Assembly (NCBI RefSeq): GCF_016863615.1
Contig: NZ_BOPF01000037.1
Location: 48,093 to 112,092, forward strand
DNA from: Virgisporangium aliadipatigenens
Lineage (GTDB): Bacteria; Actinomycetota; Actinomycetes; Mycobacteriales; Micromonosporaceae
Reading direction: 5' to 3'
DNA: 64,000 bases
The translations under genes and the position numbers were made by a program. Every line of letters begins with the position of its first letter. Position 1 is the stretch's first letter. This document shows positions 8,413-16,595 of this stretch, one piece after another. The notes under the pieces were generated by a model. That model did no database searches. It was not told the DNA's origin and worked only from the letters and a program-made list of their open reading frames with translations.

Positions 8413-8967
8413 ATGAGATCCACGGCGCACCGCGTGCACGAGGCTTGTGTCGACTACCTGAGCGAGTACGGGTATTCGACGCTGACCCTCGACGCGCTCG
8501 CAGAGCGTGCCAGGACGCCACTGCCGCCGCTCGTGCAACGATGGGGCGACCGGCGGGCCGTGGTCGTGGAGTCGGTCGGCAGGCTGATGAAGGCCGGGCC
8601 GGCCGACCCCGACACCGGCGCCTTCAAGACCGACATCATCCAGCAGGCGACGACCTTCGTCCGTTCGATCGCCGGCCATTCGGCGGAACTGCTCGGCGCG
8701 ATGATCGAGGTGGATCGGCTCGATCCACTCGTCTGCGAGCGGCTGGCCACCTACGGCGGTAGCCACGGACTGTCGCTGCCGAGCGCCTCGCTCGAGCGTG
8801 CGCGCGCCCGACAGGAGATCGCGCCGGACTCCACGAACAGCGCCTACGAGGACATCGTCCCCAGGGTCATCGTGGCCCGTCGCATGTCGCACCAGGACGT
8901 GGACGCGCAGTTCATCGAGGAACTGGTGGATTCCGTGGTCCTGCCGGCATACGGATACGGAGGCTGA
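8413..8967 (+). CDS. TetR-family regulator (first of the oxidoreductase operon)
   Basis: A 184-residue protein starting MRSTAHRVHEACVDYL. The N-terminal helix-turn-helix is recognisable (YGYSTLTLDALAERARTPLP, then LVQRWGDRRAVV), although the recognition helix is less canonical than in most TetR proteins. The C-terminal ligand domain has the layout of the TetR_C_16-like group. It lies 3 bases before the iron-sulfur subunit gene, so it is first in a five-gene operon. It probably senses the substrate or product of the oxidoreductase and may bind the TACG-N4-CGTA repeat just upstream. Confidence 0.8.
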   Translation: MRSTAHRVHEACVDYLSEYGYSTLTLDALAERARTPLPPLVQRWGDRRAVVVESVGRLMKAGPADPDTGAFKTDIIQQATTFVRSIAGHSAELLGAMIEVDRLDPLVCERLATYGGSHGLSLPSASLERARARQEIAPDSTNSAYEDIVPRVIVARRMSHQDVDAQFIEELVDSVVLPAYGYGG

Positions 8968-8970
8968 ACG

Positions 8971-9498
8971 ATGGCACACGAGGGAATCAGTACGGCCGAG
9001 GTCACGGTTCGCGTCAACGGGCAGAGCCGATCGGCGGACATCGACACCCGCACGTCCCTGCTCGACCTGCTGCGCGACCGGTTCCGGCTCACCGGCACCA
9101 AGTGGGGGTGCAACCAGGGCGGTTGTGGCGCCTGCACCGTCCTGGTCGACGACCAACGCACGCTGTCCTGTCTCATGCTGGCCGTGCAGGCCGACGGGCG
9201 CGAGGTCACCACCATCGAAGGGCTCGGCGACGCAGCCGCGCTGCACCGGCTTCAGGAGGCGTTCATCGCCCATGACGGCTTCCAGTGCGGCTACTGCACG
9301 GCCGGCCAGATCTGCTCCGGCGTGGCACTCGCGGGGGAGGCTGCCGCGGGTGTGCCCAGCGTGGTGACGCAGGATCTACGGGCCGAGACGGTCGAACTGT
9401 CGGTCGAGGAGATCCGCGAACGGATGAGCGGAAACCTGTGCCGCTGCGGCGCGCACAACGGCATCGTCGCCGCTGTCTCGGAGGTGTACGGGTCGTGA
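8971..9498 (+). CDS. Aldehyde oxidoreductase iron-sulfur subunit (PaoA/CoxS-like)
   Basis: A 175-residue small subunit of the xanthine oxidase family with two [2Fe-2S] clusters. The plant-ferredoxin-type motif is CNQGGCGACTVLVDD, with a further Cys in LSCLML. The second domain has CGYCTAGQIC and CRCGAHNGIV. It passes electrons from the molybdenum centre to the FAD subunit. E. coli PaoA carries a Tat signal. None is present here, so the complex should be cytoplasmic. The stop overlaps the GTG of the FAD subunit. Confidence 0.92.
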   Translation: MAHEGISTAEVTVRVNGQSRSADIDTRTSLLDLLRDRFRLTGTKWGCNQGGCGACTVLVDDQRTLSCLMLAVQADGREVTTIEGLGDAAALHRLQEAFIAHDGFQCGYCTAGQICSGVALAGEAAAGVPSVVTQDLRAETVELSVEEIRERMSGNLCRCGAHNGIVAAVSEVYGS

Positions 9499-10466
9499 GG
9501 GAGTTCACCTACACCAAGGCGGCGGACGCCGCGGAGGCGGTGCGCCTGGCCGCCGCCGGGGCGCGGTATCTGGGTGGCGGCACCAATCTCGTCGACCTCA
9601 TGCGCGAGGAGATCGAACGGCCGACCGCGCTGGTCGACGTCTCCGGCCTGGCGCAGGGGATCACCGAGCATCCCGACGGGAGCGTGGAGATCGGCGCGGC
9701 CACCCGCAACACCGCTGTCGCCGCCCATCCGCGGATCAGGCGTGACTATCCGGTACTGGCCCGCGCCATCGTCAGCGGCGCGTCGGGGCAGATCCGCAAC
9801 GCCGCCACGGTTGGCGGGAACCTGTTGCAGCGCACCCGGTGCCCGTACTTCTACGACGTGGCCGCGCGCTGCAACAAGCGCGAGCCCGGCTCCGGCTGCG
9901 ACGCGCGGCAGGGCTTCCACCGCACGCACGCGGTCCTCGCCACGAGCGCACACTGCATCGCGACGCATCCCTCCGACATGTGCGTGGCGCTGGTCGCGCT
10001 CGATGCGCAGGTGCACATTCTCGGCCCGGCCGGTGCGCGCGTCGTCGCGGTGGCGGATCTGTACCGCGACCCGGGGGAGACCCCGCACCTGGAGACCGTG
10101 CTCGGACCGGCCGAACTCATCACGGCCGTGCGGCTGCCCCGTGCCGTCGACGGGGCCGTATCGACCTACCGCAAGGTGCGCGACCGGACGAGCTACGCCT
10201 TCGCCCTGGTCTCCGTCGCCGCTGTACTGCGCGTGGTCGACGCCACCGTGGCGGACGTGCGGATAGCGCTGGGCGGCGTCGCGTCGCGGCCATGGCGGGC
10301 GCGGGTCGCCGAACGGGAACTGCTCGGCGCGCCGGCGGAGCCGGACACCTTCAAACGCGCCGCCGAAGCCGAGTTTCGGAGCGCGCGACCGTTGCCGGAC
10401 AACGCGTTCAAGGTGAGCCTGGCGCCGCGGGTGGTCGCCGACGTCCTGAAGGGATTGAGCGGATGA
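9495..10466 (+). CDS. Aldehyde oxidoreductase FAD subunit with extra Fe-S loop (PaoB-like)
   Basis: A 323-residue FAD-binding subunit of the CoxM/PaoB type. It has the FAD motifs AGARYLGGGTNLVDLM near the start and IRNAATVGGNLLQRTRCPYF near residue 100. The loop after it carries additional cysteines (RCPYFYD, then RCNKREPGSGCDA), the feature that in PaoB holds a [4Fe-4S] cluster. The common CoxM subunits lack it. This places the enzyme with PaoABC/YagTSR aldehyde oxidoreductases rather than CO dehydrogenase. GTG start overlaps the previous stop, and the ATG of the next gene overlaps its own stop. Confidence 0.9.
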   Translation: MREFTYTKAADAAEAVRLAAAGARYLGGGTNLVDLMREEIERPTALVDVSGLAQGITEHPDGSVEIGAATRNTAVAAHPRIRRDYPVLARAIVSGASGQIRNAATVGGNLLQRTRCPYFYDVAARCNKREPGSGCDARQGFHRTHAVLATSAHCIATHPSDMCVALVALDAQVHILGPAGARVVAVADLYRDPGETPHLETVLGPAELITAVRLPRAVDGAVSTYRKVRDRTSYAFALVSVAAVLRVVDATVADVRIALGGVASRPWRARVAERELLGAPAEPDTFKRAAEAEFRSARPLPDNAFKVSLAPRVVADVLKGLSG

Positions 10467-12760
10467 GCATGATGCAACGGGCGACCGAGGCGCTCAACCG
10501 GACTCTGCCCGACCGCGACGTCGATCCGTTGACGACGGCGAGGCGCGTCGTCGGTCAGCCGGTGTCGCGCGTCGACGGCCCGGCCAAGGTAACCGGCGGC
10601 GCGGCGTTCACCGCGGACGTCGACCTGCCCGGGATGGCGTTCGCGAGCCTGGTGCCGAGCCGGATCGCGCGTGGTCGAATCCGTCGCATCGACGTGACAC
10701 GGGCCGCCGCCGCGCCCGGCGTGATCGGTGTCGTGACGCACGACAACGCGCCCCGGATGGACACGCCGGTGCTCATGACGCTGACGGCCAAGGGCTGCGC
10801 GTTCATCGACGTGGCGCCGTTGCAGGACGACGTCGTGCGCTGGAACGGCCAAGCGGTCGCGGTTGTGGTGGCCGAGTCGCAGGAGTGTGCGGACGCGGCC
10901 GCGCACCTCGTGCACGTCGAGTACGACGCCGATGCCGCGCGGACCTCCTTCGGCGACCTGCAGTCCGAAGCGGTCTTCCCCGCCGACGTGCTCGGCGAGC
11001 CACCGGAAATCACCCGGGGCGACGTCGACGGCGCGCTCGCCGGGGCCGCGTTCGTCGTCGACGAGGTCTACTCGACCCCGCAGCACCACCACATGGCGAT
11101 CGAACTGCACGCGACCGTCGCGCGGTGGACCCCCGAAGGCAAGTTGCACGTGTGGGACTCGACCCAGGCACTTGTGCGCACCCGGCACAGCCTCGCGCAC
11201 GCCATGGGGTTGCCGGAGGAGGATGTGACGGTGACATGCCGGGCCGTGGGCGGCGGCTTCGGCAACAAGACGGTGTGGGACCACCAACTGCTGTGTGTGG
11301 CCGCGGCACGGGTGACGGGCCGGCCCGTCCGGCTCGCGCTGCGGCGCAAGGACGCGTTCCGGATGACCGGCGGCCGGGCCCCGAGCCGGCAGCGGGTCGC
11401 ACTCGGCGCCGACGCCGCAGGACGGCTGCGGGCGCTGGTGCACGACAGCGTGACCGGCATCGTCCACGAGAACTCTCCCGAGCAGGTCTCGGTGCCGGCG
11501 CGGCACCTCTATGCGGCGGACACGTACCGGATCGGGCAGAAGAAGGTCGTGCTGGACGTCGTCCCGAACGCCTCCATGCGCGCTCCCGGCGACTCGATCG
11601 GGTCGTTCGCGCTCGAGTCGGCCATCGATGAGTTGGCGAGCCGTGTCGGGCTCGACCCGATCGAGTTGCGCCGCCGCAACGAGCCGGCCGTCGACCCCAC
11701 CGATGGGACCAGGTTCTCCAAGCGTCACCTGATCGAGGCCTACCGGCGGGGAGCCGAACGCTTCGGCTGGCAGGAGCGCAACCGGGTGCCCGGCGGACAG
11801 CGCGACGGGAGGTGGCTGGTCGGGCACGGCACCGCGTCGGCGTTCTACCCGTACATCAGGATGCCCGGCGGCAAGGTGCGAATCCGTATCACTGCCGACG
11901 GGCGCGCGATCGTGTCTGCCGCGGCCAACGACATGGGTATGGGTACCGAGACGGTGCAGGTGCAGCAGGCCGCCGAGCGGCTCGGGCTCCCGATCGACCG
12001 GGTCGGCTTCGAGTTCGGCGACACGACCCTGCCGGAGAGCCCGATCGCCGCCGGCTCGGCGCAGACGGCCAGCCTCGTGATCACCGTCGCCGCGGCGGCG
12101 GAGGAACTCAAGAAGGTGTTGCTCAAGCGGGTGCCCCGGCGCAGCGCTCTGTACGGGCTCAAGCCGAACGACGTCGTGTACCGCGACGGCGGCCTGCGTC
12201 ACGCCGGCGACCCGTCCCGGGCGGCCACGTTCGAGGAGTTGGTGGGCGAGGCCGAGTACGTCGAGGCCGTCGGCTCCTCCCCGATGCTGCCGCTGGAGTT
12301 CATGAAGTACTCGATGCACGGCTACGGCGCGCACTTCTGCGAGGTCCGCGTCGACGCGGTGACCGGGGAGACGCGCGTGTCGCGGTGGGTCGCCTGCATC
12401 GACGCCGGGCGCATCATCAACCCGAAGACGGCCGCGAGCCAGATCCGTGGGGCGGTCATCATGGGCGTCGGCAGCGCCCTGATGGAGGAAGGGCTGGTCG
12501 ACCGCCGGACGGGACGCACGGTCAACGCCTCCGCGGCGGAATACCACGTGCCGGTGCACGCCGACGTGTGCGACATCGACGTCATCTTCCTCGACCTGCC
12601 GGATCCGCTGACGCCGATGGGTGTCCACGGGGTAGGAGAGATCGGCATCGTCGGCGTCGCCGCCGCGGTCGCCAACGCGGTGTACAACGCGACCGGCGTG
12701 CGGGTGCGCGACCTGCCGATCACGCTGGACAAGATTTTCACCGGGAGTGGCGCGTCATGA
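10463..12760 (+). CDS. Aldehyde oxidoreductase molybdenum-binding subunit (PaoC-like)
   Basis: A 765-residue large subunit of the xanthine oxidase family. Recognisable features are the N-terminal a/b-hammerhead (VDGPAKVTGGAAFTADV), the cofactor loops VGGGFGNKTVWDHQL and NASMRAPGDSIGSF, and the conserved catalytic Glu in GVHGVGEIGIVG near the C-terminus. It lacks the AYxCSFR loop that marks form I CO dehydrogenase. With the PaoB-type Fe-S loop in the FAD subunit, an aldehyde-oxidising activity on aromatic or other aldehydes is likely. The true substrate is not evident. Coupled by ATGA overlaps at both ends. Confidence 0.92.
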   Translation: MSMMQRATEALNRTLPDRDVDPLTTARRVVGQPVSRVDGPAKVTGGAAFTADVDLPGMAFASLVPSRIARGRIRRIDVTRAAAAPGVIGVVTHDNAPRMDTPVLMTLTAKGCAFIDVAPLQDDVVRWNGQAVAVVVAESQECADAAAHLVHVEYDADAARTSFGDLQSEAVFPADVLGEPPEITRGDVDGALAGAAFVVDEVYSTPQHHHMAIELHATVARWTPEGKLHVWDSTQALVRTRHSLAHAMGLPEEDVTVTCRAVGGGFGNKTVWDHQLLCVAAARVTGRPVRLALRRKDAFRMTGGRAPSRQRVALGADAAGRLRALVHDSVTGIVHENSPEQVSVPARHLYAADTYRIGQKKVVLDVVPNASMRAPGDSIGSFALESAIDELASRVGLDPIELRRRNEPAVDPTDGTRFSKRHLIEAYRRGAERFGWQERNRVPGGQRDGRWLVGHGTASAFYPYIRMPGGKVRIRITADGRAIVSAAANDMGMGTETVQVQQAAERLGLPIDRVGFEFGDTTLPESPIAAGSAQTASLVITVAAAAEELKKVLLKRVPRRSALYGLKPNDVVYRDGGLRHAGDPSRAATFEELVGEAEYVEAVGSSPMLPLEFMKYSMHGYGAHFCEVRVDAVTGETRVSRWVACIDAGRIINPKTAASQIRGAVIMGVGSALMEEGLVDRRTGRTVNASAAEYHVPVHADVCDIDVIFLDLPDPLTPMGVHGVGEIGIVGVAAAVANAVYNATGVRVRDLPITLDKIFTGSGAS

Positions 12761-13353
12761 GTCCACGCGGCCGCCGCCCGGTGCCCGGGCGGGGCGAGGA
12801 GATCATGGACGTCGCGCTCACCATGGTGGCGGAGGTGGGCTACGCCGCCGTGACCATCGACGCGGTGGTGGCCCGCGCACGGGCCTCGAAGACGACCGTC
12901 TACCGCCGCTGGGCGGACAAACGGGCCCTCGTGGCGGCGGCGATGGGCACCGGGCCACGGGCGCAGCCGTTCGACGTGCCGGACACCGGCTCGCTGCGCG
13001 GCGACCTCATCGCGTACGCCCGGGCGCTCGCCGCCGTCATCGACGGCTTCGAGGGACGCCTGATCCTCGGCATGTCCCAGGCCGTGCTGGAGGACGCGGC
13101 GCTGCGCGCCAGCGTCCAGGAACGGTCCAAGCGCATCGCCCCGCAGTTGGACCGCCGGGTCCTCGAACGCGCGCGCGAGCGCGGCGAACTGCGCAGCGCC
13201 GAGCAGCCGCCGATCCTCGGCGAGGTCGCCTCGTCCCTGCTGGTGTATCGCCTCGTGTGCGGCCTGCCGGTCGACGACCTCTTCGTCGCGCACCTCGTGG
13301 ACGACATCCTGCTGCCGGCCCTGCGCCACGGCGGCGGCCCCGCCGGCCCGTAG
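12757..13353 (+). CDS. TetR-family regulator (last gene of the oxidoreductase operon)
   Basis: A 198-residue TetR protein with a classical N-terminal helix-turn-helix (VGYAAVTIDAVVARARASKT, then TVYRRWADKRALV) and a TetR_C_16-like ligand domain. Its ATG overlaps the stop of the molybdenum subunit. The operon is therefore bracketed by two different TetR genes. This one may control a neighbouring pathway or be a second effector-specific regulator. No separate operator could be identified near it. Confidence 0.88.
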   Translation: MSPRGRRPVPGRGEEIMDVALTMVAEVGYAAVTIDAVVARARASKTTVYRRWADKRALVAAAMGTGPRAQPFDVPDTGSLRGDLIAYARALAAVIDGFEGRLILGMSQAVLEDAALRASVQERSKRIAPQLDRRVLERARERGELRSAEQPPILGEVASSLLVYRLVCGLPVDDLFVAHLVDDILLPALRHGGGPAGP

Positions 13354-13636
13354 GGACCTGATCAGAGGACGGATCGCGACGGAGACGCCGACGCCGCATC
13401 GGCCCACCGGACGGAACCGCTCAGGGCCGGCAGGAAGGCGCGCGTCACCGCCCGAGGAAAGCCTGTGCGATCGCGGAACACGTGGTGTCCGTCCTCGGTG
13501 AGTTGCATCTCAATGTCGGGCCGGACAGGGCGTGTGCTCGACCCGGCCCCAGGGCCGTGCCGACTCCCGCCGCGGCTGCTCGACGCTGGTCAAGGACGAG
13601 GTGCCCGACGCGGTGTACGTCACCTGCCCGAGACGC
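13354..13636. other. Intergenic region with a possible coding remnant
   Basis: Between two convergent genes. A frame reading STLVKDEVPDAVYVTC around 13580-13630 looks protein-like but has no start or recognisable domain, and may be a fragment of a lost gene. No RNA gene or clear terminator was seen. Confidence 0.3.
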
Positions 13637-13996
13637 TCAGTCGATGACGGCGAGGGCTACCGCGGCCAACACGACGATCGCGAGGATCGTCCGGCGGTGG
13701 CGCATCCACCCGGATCCGTCCCGCCCGAGCAGCACCGCCAGCGTCGTCCGCAGCCGGGCCAATGACGTGGCCAGGACGGCCGCGGCCGACGTTTCCGACC
13801 GCGGCAGGTCGAGCACCAGCGCGTCGAGCTCGTGGCCGTACCGGGCGGCGTACGCGGCGGTGACGCGCTCGTCCAGTTCGTCCATCGTCAAGTACCCGGC
13901 GGCGGCCGCGTCGCGCAGCCGCCCGGACGTCCGCTCCCGGTCGGCGTCGCAGCACCGGATGCCGTCAGCCGGACGAAGGGCCGAAGATTCTGTCAT
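13637..13996 (-). CDS. DUF1707 domain membrane protein
   Basis: A 119-residue protein. Residues about 13-66 match DUF1707 (RCCDADRERTSGRLRDAAAA, then YLTMDELDERVTAAYAARYG and ELDALVLDLP), a short helical module common in actinobacteria and related to the SHOCT type. A C-terminal hydrophobic helix (ILAIVVLAAVALAVI) suggests membrane anchoring. The function of DUF1707 is not known. Some are thought to sit near two-component or envelope-stress genes. ATG start at 13996. Confidence 0.8.
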   Translation of the reverse strand: MTESSALRPADGIRCCDADRERTSGRLRDAAAAGYLTMDELDERVTAAYAARYGHELDALVLDLPRSETSAAAVLATSLARLRTTLAVLLGRDGSGWMRHRRTILAIVVLAAVALAVID

Positions 13997-14262
13997 GACA
14001 CCGGATGATGCCGGATCGACCTGAAAGACTGCTTAAAGCCGCGAGCGCGGCGGCAGCCTCGGCCCGCACGACCGCCGCCCGTTCCGCCACCGGCACGCCT
14101 TACCGGGACGGACGGCGATCGTGACCGGTCCGGTGACCAGCCGCGAGGTACGCAACGCAACCGGGTCTTGGCCCTGGTCGTGGCCGTACTGCCGGGGCGG
14201 GCGGCCGGCGGTTCCTACGTGCCGTGCGAGGAGACCGCCGCCCGTGCGTGAGTGGTCGTGGT

Positions 14263-15915
14263 TCAGCCGCCGGTGATGACGCTGTCGGTGGCGAGGTGTT
14301 CGGTGCGTTGCCGGATCAGCGTGCGGAGCTGTTCGACGTCGGTGGCGCCCTTCTGCGCGTCGTATCCGTCCACAGTGGACAGTACCGTGCTGATGCTGTC
14401 GAGAGCGTTCGCCGCGGCGCCGTTCGCGTAGATCTTGCGGTAGAGGTCGCGGTAGGCGTTCTCGTAGACGCTCTTGAACGCGGTGCTGGCCAGGAAGCGT
14501 TCCTTGAGTTTGTGGCCGCCCAGCCCGCCGATGCCACGGCCGCCCTGCCCACCGGGAGCGTTGCCACCCGGCGGCTGCATTCCCTCGGGCGGCTGCATGC
14601 CTTCCGGTAGCGGGAAGTCCTGCGGCGGCTGGAAGTCCTGCGGTGCGCCGCCGTTCTGCGGGAAGCGGCCGCCGCCCATGCGGCCCTGCTCGTTCGGGCC
14701 CTGGGTGGCGTTGCCCGAGAAGGTGAGGTTGTAGTCCCAGCCGACCACGGAGAACTTCTTCGTCGTCAGGTCGTACCAGAGGTAGTAGTTGCGCCCGGGT
14801 CCGGCCATGTCGTCGAAGTTGAGCAGCAGGTTCTGGATCGCGGTGTACCGGGCGAACGACTCCACGTCGATGTGTTCGGCCAGGTGCGCGTCGAACTCCG
14901 CGTCGCTGCTGGTGCTCACCCACCTGATCAGGTTGATGACGGGTTGCAGATCCTGGCTGCCCTTCATCGTGATCTGTTTGAAGTCGGCGGCGTACGCGGT
15001 GGGGTCGTCGCCCTTGTCGGTGAAGCTGCCGGAGGCCAGGCTCTTGTAGAGCACACCGTGCCCGCCCAGGGTGTCGGCGAAGCCCTCGTCGGGATGTTCC
15101 ACGAGCAGTCGTGCCGTGGTCGGCCGGTCGTTGACGGTGAAACCGGTGTACGCGTAACGCTGTGCGGTCTGCCCGGCCGCGGCGAGGGTGTGCAGCGACA
15201 CGGCCTCGTTGAGCACCGTGCTGCCGCCGCCCATGCCGGCGACCCGCACGGCGATCTCCCGGTGGCCCTGGTAGCGGCGCCCGTCGACGAACTCGTCGAA
15301 GCGGATCAGCCACGGCAGGGTCTCCGGTTCCTCGGCCTTGAGCGAGGCCCGGCCGAAGCCGCCGCCCTGCGCGCCGCCCGGGCCCCCGCCCTGGGCACCG
15401 CCGGGAGGGGCACCGCCCTGTGCGCCGCCGGGGAAGCCGCCGCCGGGAGCGTTGGGCTGGCGCTGCTGGGCACCGCCGGCGTCGGGACGGCCGGCGCCGA
15501 AGCCGTTCGGGCGGGACTTGCCGTCGCGGGTGAGCCCGGCGAGGGTGGAGTTGCCCTTGAGTCGGATGCCGACGCTGGCGATGCGAGTGCCGTCGATGGT
15601 GATGTCGGCCTCGAGGAAGTCCTTCTCGCCCTCGTCCCAGAACTCGTCGAGCAGCCGCTGATAGTCGCTGTCGCGGAAGGTCAGGCTGACCCTGTGCGCC
15701 ACCGACGCGTCGAACAGGTCGACGGTGCCCGCGATGTCCTGTGTGACTGGATCCTCGGCGCTGTCGCTGGTGCTGGTGACCAGCGGCGCCACCCGGACGG
15801 TGCTGAACACCACGGCGCAGACGCCCAGGAACAGCGCGCAGGTGGCCAGCAGCTTCCAGTAGTGCCGCACCCGCACCGGTATCCGGTGAACAAGTCGACT
15901 GCGAGGCTCGGCCAT
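14263..15915 (-). CDS. CotH-kinase family protein, membrane-anchored
   Basis: A 550-residue protein. A short basic N-terminus is followed by one membrane helix (LLATCALFLGVCAVVFST, about residues 22-40), then an extracytoplasmic CotH region: VSLTFRDSDYQRLLDEFWD, VGIRLKGNST, LPWLIRFDEFVDGRRYQGH, and the conserved core VGWDYNLTFSG. Two Gly/Pro/Gln-rich low-complexity inserts interrupt it (about 125-175 and 410-470). CotH proteins phosphorylate spore-coat proteins in Bacillus. In actinobacteria the substrate is unknown. It is the last gene of the VTC/DUF4956/CotH operon and overlaps the DUF4956 stop by one base pair. The inserts suggest a flexible surface-exposed protein. Confidence 0.85.
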   Translation of the reverse strand: MAEPRSRLVHRIPVRVRHYWKLLATCALFLGVCAVVFSTVRVAPLVTSTSDSAEDPVTQDIAGTVDLFDASVAHRVSLTFRDSDYQRLLDEFWDEGEKDFLEADITIDGTRIASVGIRLKGNSTLAGLTRDGKSRPNGFGAGRPDAGGAQQRQPNAPGGGFPGGAQGGAPPGGAQGGGPGGAQGGGFGRASLKAEEPETLPWLIRFDEFVDGRRYQGHREIAVRVAGMGGGSTVLNEAVSLHTLAAAGQTAQRYAYTGFTVNDRPTTARLLVEHPDEGFADTLGGHGVLYKSLASGSFTDKGDDPTAYAADFKQITMKGSQDLQPVINLIRWVSTSSDAEFDAHLAEHIDVESFARYTAIQNLLLNFDDMAGPGRNYYLWYDLTTKKFSVVGWDYNLTFSGNATQGPNEQGRMGGGRFPQNGGAPQDFQPPQDFPLPEGMQPPEGMQPPGGNAPGGQGGRGIGGLGGHKLKERFLASTAFKSVYENAYRDLYRKIYANGAAANALDSISTVLSTVDGYDAQKGATDVEQLRTLIRQRTEHLATDSVITGG

Positions 15916-16592
15916 CACAGGTCCGTCTGGTCGTAGCCGGTCAGCACGGTCACCCGCTGGCCGCCGGTGCGCTCGCTCAGAGCCGAGATGAGCTGACCCG
16001 GTTCGTGGCCCTTCTTGAGCTTGACGGTGTACATCAGCTCGGTCAGCGCACCGCCGCGGATCGACTCCATGCTGACCAGTTCGAACTCGCTGGTGTGCGC
16101 GATGAGCGCGTCCTGCACGTGCTCGGTGTAGTTGCCGTCCGGCGGCACCTGTACCTTGACCACCTGACGCTGGATGTTCGAGGCGAACCAGTTGAACCGG
16201 TACATCACCAGGATGACGAGGCTGATCGCGACGGCGGCGACGATCGCCAGCGTGTAGAAGCGCGTGCCGGCGGCCATCCCGACGCCCATCACCAGAAAGA
16301 TGAAGCCGACGTCGCGGGTCTCCTTGATGGCATTGCGGAAACGCACCACCGACAGCGCCCCGACGAGCGCGAACGCCCGCGCGATGTTCGAACCCACCAC
16401 CAGCATGATCAGCGAGATGAGCATGCCGAGGATGACCAGCGTCTGCACATAGGACTGGCTGTAGGAGATGTTGCGGTGGGTGAACCGGTAGACCCAACCG
16501 ATCCCGGCACTGAGCAGGAACGACAGCGTCAGCGCGATGGCGATGTCGCCGACACTGAAGGTGCCGGAAAGATCCTGGACGTCGAACGGCAT
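15915..16592 (-). CDS. DUF4956 polytopic membrane protein
   Basis: A 225-residue protein with three to four N-terminal membrane helices (about residues 15-130) and the conserved cytoplasmic loop GALSVVRFRNAIKETRDVGFIFLVMG split across two helices. The C-terminal 80 residues are soluble and end in a ferredoxin-like MgtC-C-type fold (ELMYTVKLKKGHEPGQLI). This is DUF4956, which regularly sits beside VTC-domain genes. The function is unknown. An MgtC-like role in sensing or transporting at the membrane is an inference. It starts 3 bases after the VTC gene stop. Confidence 0.88.
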   Translation of the reverse strand: MPFDVQDLSGTFSVGDIAIALTLSFLLSAGIGWVYRFTHRNISYSQSYVQTLVILGMLISLIMLVVGSNIARAFALVGALSVVRFRNAIKETRDVGFIFLVMGVGMAAGTRFYTLAIVAAVAISLVILVMYRFNWFASNIQRQVVKVQVPPDGNYTEHVQDALIAHTSEFELVSMESIRGGALTELMYTVKLKKGHEPGQLISALSERTGGQRVTVLTGYDQTDL

Positions 16593-16595
16593 GGG

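Noticed and set aside
10193..12628. An 811-codon open frame on the minus strand opposite the molybdenum subunit gene
   Set aside because: It is the mirror of a GC-rich gene: His/Arg/Asp-rich, no domain, no ribosome site. The plus-strand gene has clear motifs.
10463..12760. Form I CO dehydrogenase large subunit
   Set aside because: The AYxCSFR active-site loop is absent and the FAD subunit has the PaoB-type Cys loop, so an aldehyde oxidoreductase is the better call.
14033..15313. A 426-codon minus frame overlapping the CotH gene
   Set aside because: It runs in another frame of the same strand as CotH, is Arg/Pro-rich and has no motif.
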